In this document: positions 59,249-64,000 of the stretch, one piece after another
How positions within the stretch are numbered: the stretch's first letter is position 1
How the letters are laid out: each line of letters opens with the position of its first letter
Source of the DNA: Atopobiaceae bacterium
GTDB lineage: Bacteria > Actinomycetota > Coriobacteriia > Coriobacteriales > Atopobiaceae
Direction: 5' to 3'
Assembly (NCBI GenBank): GCA_022483015.1
Contig: JAKVOB010000001.1
Location: 1,574,902-1,638,901 of the forward strand
DNA length: 64,000 nucleotides
Notes under the pieces: generated by a model
What the model was told of the DNA's origin: nothing
What the model saw: the letters and a program-made list of their open reading frames with translations, nothing else
The model's database searches: none
Made by a program: the position numbers and the translations under genes

Positions 59249-60615
59249 CGATGGTCCCCACCAACGAGCTCGCCCTCGAGCTCGTAGCAGAAGGAGTCCG
59301 TGAGCCTGCAGGTGACGACGTCACCGACCGAGACGCTCCCCTCGACGATATGGACCGCCCCGTCGGAGTCGGGAGCCTGGAACCAGGTGTGTCCTATGAG
59401 CTCATCGCCCGTATCGGTCGACTCGACACCGTCGATGATGACCTCGCAGGTCTCACCGACATGCCTCGCCGTAGCATCGAACCCGAGCTGCTCGGCCGTG
59501 TCGATGAGGCGCTGGGTACGCTCGAGCTTCACATCGTCTGGAATCTGGTCCTCCATCCTGCTGGCGACCGTACCCTCCTCGGGGGAGTACGAGAACACCG
59601 AGCAGTAGTCGACCCGCTCGTGCTCGAGGAACCCGACGAGCTCGTCGACCTCGTCGTCCGTCTCGCCGGGGAACCCGACGAGCGCCGTCGTTCTCAGGAC
59701 CATGCCGGGGATCTCGCTCCTGAGACGCTCGAAGAGGCGTCCGTACTCCTCGGAGGAGCCCGAGCGGTTCATGCGAGTGAGGATCCTCTCGGAGCAATGC
59801 TGTATGGGGATGTCTATATAGGGCAGCACCTCGGGAACGTCACGTATGACCGAGACCAGCTCGTCCGTCATTCCCTCGGGCTGCAGGTAGAGCACGCGTA
59901 GCCAGCCGCCATAGGGCGCGACGAGCGTCGCGAGGCGCCTGAGCAGCGAGGCGAGCGAATCGCCTTCGGAAAGGTCACACCCCCACACACCGGTGTCCTG
60001 ACCGATGAGCACGACCTCGCGCGTTCCACCCTCCATGAGCGAGGAGACCTCTTGGGCGATCTCGGCATAGGGACGCGAGTGATACCGCCCGCGAATGTAG
60101 GGAATTGCGCAGAAGGCGCAGAACCGGTCGCATCCATCGGAGATCTTCACGTAGGCACTCGTGCCGCATATGGTTCGGAGTGACTCACCGGCCAGGTCGT
60201 CAACGGAGGCAAGAGGCTTTGCCTCCTGCTCGGGCAGTCCGAGGACGCGCCTGCACACGGAGACGATATCGTCCTCCTCGTCGGTGCGGACGAAGGCTGA
60301 GACCTCCGGGAGCTCGTTCGGCAGGTCAGACCCATACCGGGAGGGAACGCACCCGCACATGACGATGGGGCACGAACGCACCCCTTCCCTGACGCCCTCG
60401 GCGAGCTCGAGGGTGCACTCGATGCTCTCTTCCGTGGCGCTGGCGAGGAATGAGCAGGTGTTGATTATGACGAGGGAGGCGTCCTCGACCTCCTCGACCT
60501 CCCTGAAGCCGCCCCTCAAGAGGAGCGCCCTCATTCGGTCGGTATCTACCTCGTTCTTTGCACAGCCGAGCGTGACGAACAGGACGCTCGGCATATCCTC
60601 AGCGATAGTTTGCAT
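59245..60615 (-). CDS. rimO: Ribosomal protein S12 methylthiotransferase RimO
   Basis: A 456-residue radical SAM enzyme that methylthiolates an aspartate of ribosomal protein S12. The N-terminal cysteines are in LGCAKNEVDTDRM, INTCSFLASATEES and CGCVPSRYG; the radical SAM motif is DGCDRFCAFCAIPYIRGRYHSR; a TRAM domain ends it. The start is uncertain: ATG 60615 overlaps yajQ by 17 nt, while an internal ATG at 60594 immediately precedes the conserved sequence. Confidence 0.95.
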   Translation of the reverse strand: MQTIAEDMPSVLFVTLGCAKNEVDTDRMRALLLRGGFREVEEVEDASLVIINTCSFLASATEESIECTLELAEGVREGVRSCPIVMCGCVPSRYGSDLPNELPEVSAFVRTDEEDDIVSVCRRVLGLPEQEAKPLASVDDLAGESLRTICGTSAYVKISDGCDRFCAFCAIPYIRGRYHSRPYAEIAQEVSSLMEGGTREVVLIGQDTGVWGCDLSEGDSLASLLRRLATLVAPYGGWLRVLYLQPEGMTDELVSVIRDVPEVLPYIDIPIQHCSERILTRMNRSGSSEEYGRLFERLRSEIPGMVLRTTALVGFPGETDDEVDELVGFLEHERVDYCSVFSYSPEEGTVASRMEDQIPDDVKLERTQRLIDTAEQLGFDATARHVGETCEVIIDGVESTDTGDELIGHTWFQAPDSDGAVHIVEGSVSVGDVVTCRLTDSFCYELEGELVGGDHR

Positions 60616-61096
60616 AGTTCAGCGGCTGCCCATAGTCGGCGGAACGGAGGAAGGTGATGACCTCTTGGAGGGCATCACGAGAGGCGGAGCTCACGCGGAG
60701 CTTGTCTCCTTCGATGGTGACCTTCACCTTGAGCTTCAGGTCACGGATGTCCTTGGATATGCGCTTGGCGACATCCGCATCGATGCCCTGGACCAAGTGG
60801 CCTGCACGCCTCAAGGACCCACCCGATGCTGCCTGGTCGACATCCCACCTCAGGGACTTGAGGTCGACCTTGCGCTTGGCGAGCCGCCCGTTGAGCACAT
60901 CGACTACCTGGCCGGCGACGAACTCCGATGGGGCCTCGACCGTGAAGGTGCCGTCAGCCTTCGAGAAGTCCACCGTCGCTCCTGACCCCTTGAGGTCATA
61001 GCGCTGCGAGAGCTCTCTGAGGGTCTGCTGGTAAGCGTTGTCGACCTCCTGGAGGTCGACCTCCGAGACGATGTCGAAACTGGCGTCCTTGGCCAT
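60599..61096 (-). CDS. yajQ: YajQ family nucleotide-binding protein
   Basis: A 165-residue protein of two ferredoxin-like domains: MAKDASFDIVSEVDLQEVDNA, then SQRYDLKGSGATVDF and ISKDIRDLKLKVKVTIEGDKLRV, ending FLRSADYGQPLNYANYR. YajQ proteins bind nucleotides, and one from Xanthomonas binds cyclic di-GMP; the usual role is unknown. ATG 61096 has AGGAG four bases upstream. It lies between the RodZ-like gene and rimO. Confidence 0.93.
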   Translation of the reverse strand: MAKDASFDIVSEVDLQEVDNAYQQTLRELSQRYDLKGSGATVDFSKADGTFTVEAPSEFVAGQVVDVLNGRLAKRKVDLKSLRWDVDQAASGGSLRRAGHLVQGIDADVAKRISKDIRDLKLKVKVTIEGDKLRVSSASRDALQEVITFLRSADYGQPLNYANYR

Positions 61097-61137
61097 GATG
61101 CTCCTCTCGGCGGGCGTCGCCCGCATTGCGCTGCTTG

Positions 61138-62715
61138 CTATGAGGTTGCCTTCGTCTGCGAGGTCGTCTGGGCCGAGGTCTGTGCCGTCGTGGCATCAGA
61201 GGTGGTGGCCGCGGATGTCGTCGCAGGGGAAGTGCCTTGTATGGTGAGCTTGCCGAGCCCCGAGGTCTTGGAATCGAACTGGACAGCGGTCCCGTTGTTC
61301 GTGACGCTCACGGCCGTGGTGTCGGCAACTTGAATCGTGATGGAACTCGTGACCACGTATGAGGCGGACCAGGGTCCCGTGATGGTCTCCGCGACCTTGC
61401 TCTCACCGTCACATTGGACCTCGAGCCAGGTGACCTGACCATCGGCCACCGTCACCACGACATCGGTCTCGGTGGCAGCCTCGGTCGTCGCAGAGCGTGC
61501 GACCGCAGCCGAGAGTGCCGCCTGCTCGGCCGCCTGCTGGGTCGCGGAGACGGTGGATGCGGACGCGGTGGAGGCTGACGAGGTGGCGACACTCACCTGC
61601 TTGCCCGTGGATGTCGTGCTCGTGGTGCAGGAACGGACGGACACCACGATGATCACCATGAGGGCTATGGCAAGGACGGCGAACATCGTGAAGATCGTCC
61701 GCCGGGTGTCCGAGAAGTAGGCCTCGATAACACCAGCGACTCCCGAACGCGGTGCCTGGGAGGAGCTCGCTCCCCTGCTCTGCAGCTGACGCTGGTACGA
61801 GTCCGGCTGACGACGCCGGACGTTGGGACGTTCGGGCGTGACGATGTTGCGCGAGGACCTCCTGCCCGCCTGGGTGGAGGCCGCCTCATAGGGGTGTGCC
61901 GTGTCGTCGTAGCGAAGGTCATCACGATATTGGCTCGGCGTCACCCGGCGGGTGGTGATGTCGCCGTTCACGGCCCTCGTACGACCAGAGGCAGGCTGCG
62001 AGGGGACGGGGGCAGAGGACTCCTGTCGTGCGGCGCGCCTCGCCTGACGGGCGGCACGACGCGCCTCGACGCTCTCGTCATCGGTGGGCAGAGCAGAGGA
62101 GTCCCGAGGCATCCGCCCGGTATAGGGCCTGCCTTGGGGGTAGCCTTGCGTCGATGGCGTCTGAGATGACGATGGGCGACGAGTGCTCCCAGCCATCGTG
62201 TCCGATGAGGGACGCTGCCAGGACGACGATGGCGTGACACCATGGCCCTGGTCTCCCGAACCGCGCCAGCCAGCCCCCTGGCTCCCCCTGCCAGGGCGTG
62301 AGGTGACCGTCCGGTAACCGGCCGGGTCCGATGCGTTCACGGCCGGCTGATACCTGCTCGAAGCGGTACGCACGGACGAGGCGCCGGTATTGGGAAGCTC
62401 ATAGATCGGCTCGTTGGCAGGGGTGTGTGTCGTCCGCCTCCGTGGGGATCCAGAACCGGGGGTCTCCGCATTGAACTCAAATAGGTCCTCAGAGAACTGG
62501 TCGATGACCTGTTGGGGGTTCAGCCCGAGGTAGCGAGCATATGACGAGAGCATCCCCTGTGCATAGCCGCTCTTGGGGAGGCTCTGGAAGTCACCCTCCT
62601 CGAAGGCCAGGAGGACCTGCTCCTTGATCCTGAGCACGTTCGAGGCCTGGGTAAGCGAGAGGCCAAGCTGCCGCCGCCTTGTGACCAGCAGCTGGCTAAA
62701 ACGCGGACGAGACAA
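61138..62715 (-). CDS. RodZ-like helix-turn-helix membrane protein
   Basis: A 525-residue protein. An N-terminal HTH_25 domain (about 5-75, SQLLVTRRRQLGLSLTQASNVLRIKEQVLLAFEEGDF), a long disordered Arg/Ser/Pro/Gln-rich region (80-335), one membrane helix (about 340-362), then an outside Ser/Thr/Ala-rich stretch and a DUF4115-like beta domain (about 420-495). RodZ organises MreB and cell shape in rods; no mre gene is nearby. The gene starts at TTG 62715 after GGGAGG. The position next to ftsK and pgsA equals ymfM in Bacillus. Confidence 0.87.
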   Translation of the reverse strand: MSRPRFSQLLVTRRRQLGLSLTQASNVLRIKEQVLLAFEEGDFQSLPKSGYAQGMLSSYARYLGLNPQQVIDQFSEDLFEFNAETPGSGSPRRRTTHTPANEPIYELPNTGASSVRTASSRYQPAVNASDPAGYRTVTSRPGRGSQGAGWRGSGDQGHGVTPSSSWQRPSSDTMAGSTRRPSSSQTPSTQGYPQGRPYTGRMPRDSSALPTDDESVEARRAARQARRAARQESSAPVPSQPASGRTRAVNGDITTRRVTPSQYRDDLRYDDTAHPYEAASTQAGRRSSRNIVTPERPNVRRRQPDSYQRQLQSRGASSSQAPRSGVAGVIEAYFSDTRRTIFTMFAVLAIALMVIIVVSVRSCTTSTTSTGKQVSVATSSASTASASTVSATQQAAEQAALSAAVARSATTEAATETDVVVTVADGQVTWLEVQCDGESKVAETITGPWSASYVVTSSITIQVADTTAVSVTNNGTAVQFDSKTSGLGKLTIQGTSPATTSAATTSDATTAQTSAQTTSQTKATS

Positions 62716-62716
62716 C

Positions 62717-64000
62717 CTACACCTCCCGGAACTCGGTCTCGGCGGACCTCAGCTCCTCGAGTCCAGCCGCGTCGAGAAGCACCTCTCGTGGCTTGGATCC
62801 GTCGGGGGGACCGACGACGCCCTTCTGCTCGAGCATGTCCATGATTCTACCTGCCCTAGCGTACCCCACCTTCAGCCTACGCTGCAGTCCGGATGTCGAA
62901 CCGAGTTGAGAGTCCACAACTATCTGCGCTGCCTCCCATACGAGCGGGTCGTCGTCCGAGGCGACCTCATCGGACGTATCCGCCCTCCCTGGGACCACCG
63001 CCGACAGGATCTCGTCATGATACTCCGGCGTGACCTGCTGCTTGATGAACTCGACCGTCTGCTCGATCTCGCTGTCGGAGACGAAGCACCCTTGGGCGCG
63101 GCGCGGGCGCTTGCCACGGAGCTTCACGAGCATGTCTCCGTTGCCCAGGAGGCGTTCGGCGCCGGTCTGGTCGAGGATGATGCGCGAGTTCATGCCATTG
63201 TCGACCGAAAGGGCCACACGATTGTCGATGTTGGCCTTGATGAGGCCCGTGACAACGTCAGCCGAGGGACGCTGCGTTGCGACGACGAGATGAATTCCAG
63301 CAGCCCGGCCGAGCTGGGCGATCCGCACGATCGAGGCCTCGACGTCCTTCCCAGCCACCATCATGAGGTCAGCGAGCTCGTCGATCACGATGACGAAGTA
63401 GGGCATGGCCTTCGGCGGGTTGTCCATGCTATCCCACTTGCCCCCGCTCACGTTCCGGTTGTACGTCTTTATGTCACGTACCCGATAGTGCTCGAAGACC
63501 TTGAGCCTGCGCTCCATCTCGGAGACACCCCACTGGAGCGCGCTCGCAGCCTGGCGAGGCTCGGTCACCACAGGCACATAGAGGTGAGGAAGCCCTGCAT
63601 AGCCGGTGAACTCCACGCGCTTGGGATCGACCATGATGAGCCGCACCTGGTCAGGCGTGGCCCTCATGAGAATTGACATGATGATGGAGTTCAGCATGAC
63701 CGACTTGCCCGATCCCGTGGTACCTGCCACCAGGAGGTGCGGAAGCGTCGCGAGGTCGACGACGATGGGCTTGCCCTCCGAGTCGCGCCCGAAGGCGACG
63801 TCGAGCGGTCCACCCTGCGCATAAGGAAGCACGTCGCCGAGGCAGACGCTCTGCGACTCCTTGTTCGGAATCTCGATGCCCACGAGCGAGGTCCCGGGAA
63901 TGGGAGCGAATATGCGGACGCTCTTGGAGGCGAGCGATAGGGCGATGTCATCCTCGAGGTTCGTGATCTTGCTCACCCGCTCGCCCTCGCCCATGGAGAT
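62717..64000 (-). CDS. ftsK: DNA translocase FtsK/SpoIIIE, C-terminal part (truncated by window edge)
   Basis: The last 427 residues of a DNA translocase that pumps chromosomal DNA through the closing septum. Walker A GTTGSGKSV, the VDPKRVEF and LPHLYVPVVTEP blocks, Walker B YFVIVIDELADLMM, ATQRPSADVVTGLIKANI, and the C-terminal gamma winged helix (LQRRLKVGYARAGRIMDMLE) that reads KOPS-type sequences. The open frame continues to the right edge, so the N-terminal membrane part lies outside. The RodZ-like gene follows directly. Confidence 0.95.
   Translation of the reverse strand: MSMGEGERVSKITNLEDDIALSLASKSVRIFAPIPGTSLVGIEIPNKESQSVCLGDVLPYAQGGPLDVAFGRDSEGKPIVVDLATLPHLLVAGTTGSGKSVMLNSIIMSILMRATPDQVRLIMVDPKRVEFTGYAGLPHLYVPVVTEPRQAASALQWGVSEMERRLKVFEHYRVRDIKTYNRNVSGGKWDSMDNPPKAMPYFVIVIDELADLMMVAGKDVEASIVRIAQLGRAAGIHLVVATQRPSADVVTGLIKANIDNRVALSVDNGMNSRIILDQTGAERLLGNGDMLVKLRGKRPRRAQGCFVSDSEIEQTVEFIKQQVTPEYHDEILSAVVPGRADTSDEVASDDDPLVWEAAQIVVDSQLGSTSGLQRRLKVGYARAGRIMDMLEQKGVVGPPDGSKPREVLLDAAGLEELRSAETEFREV

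Overview
The window is about 65% G+C and densely coded. It looks like a chromosomal core segment of a non-sporulating Actinomycetota bacterium, most likely of class Coriobacteriia (Olsenella/Atopobium-like). This placement is inferred from gene content and order: a garA-ftsR pair, a LysM protein divergent from lexA, actinobacterial-type SOS boxes, and a spoVS gene beside rny and miaB without any sporulation operon. No phage, insertion sequence, CRISPR array or rRNA operon was seen.

Layout. 1-2200: end of a possible FMN oxidase gene, tRNA-Met and tRNA-Ala (minus), two related membrane proteins, tRNA-Val. 2283-4290: FetAB-type exporter (minus) and a VOC protein (plus). 4425-18933: a long plus-strand run with an ABC-F protein, a frameshifted site-2 protease, scpAB, rluB, a phosphatase, cmk, plsC, ispH, der, plsY, gpsA, rpe, a cysteine desulfurase and mnmA. 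19021-28163: a Nif3-like protein, a coiled-coil protein, coaBC, nfo, a second ABC-F protein and a heterodimeric ABC exporter. 28240-30564: an isochorismatase-fold hydrolase and a DUF47-Pit phosphate uptake pair behind a candidate Pho box. 30574-32064: a hairpin copying part of tRNA-Pro, then ilvA and tRNA-Pro (minus). 32143-41320: a YgjP-like peptidase, a phosphatidyltransferase, a D,D-carboxypeptidase, a frameshifted PatB/MalY aminotransferase, ridA, garA, ftsR, apt, an NlpC/P60 hydrolase and a ClC transporter. 41321-42094 has no convincing gene. 42095-47537 (minus): trxB, two NCS2 permeases, dut, nrdR and a LysM membrane protein.

From 47538 to the end the order is lexA and an acyltransferase-like membrane protein (plus), then on the minus strand, as read from the right edge, ftsK, a RodZ-like gene, yajQ, rimO, pgsA, cinA, recA, recX, rny, a GHKL ATPase, spoVS, miaB, miaA and hflX. 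This resembles the Bacillus spoIIIE-to-miaB neighbourhood, but a GHKL ATPase sits where ymdB would be.

Functional threads: DNA damage response (recA and lexA with four SOS boxes plus a PafBC-like recA promoter, and a probable SOS division inhibitor); phospholipid synthesis (plsC, plsY, gpsA, two CDP-alcohol phosphatidyltransferases); tRNA modification (mnmA, miaA, miaB); nucleotide salvage and dUTP control; chromosome segregation (scpAB, ftsK). The points most worth following up are the GHKL ATPase between rny and spoVS, the three SOS boxes at exact 28-bp steps, the two-promoter recA region, the tRNA-Pro hairpin, the triple TTAC repeat before the Pit operon, and the unexplained 774-bp gap.
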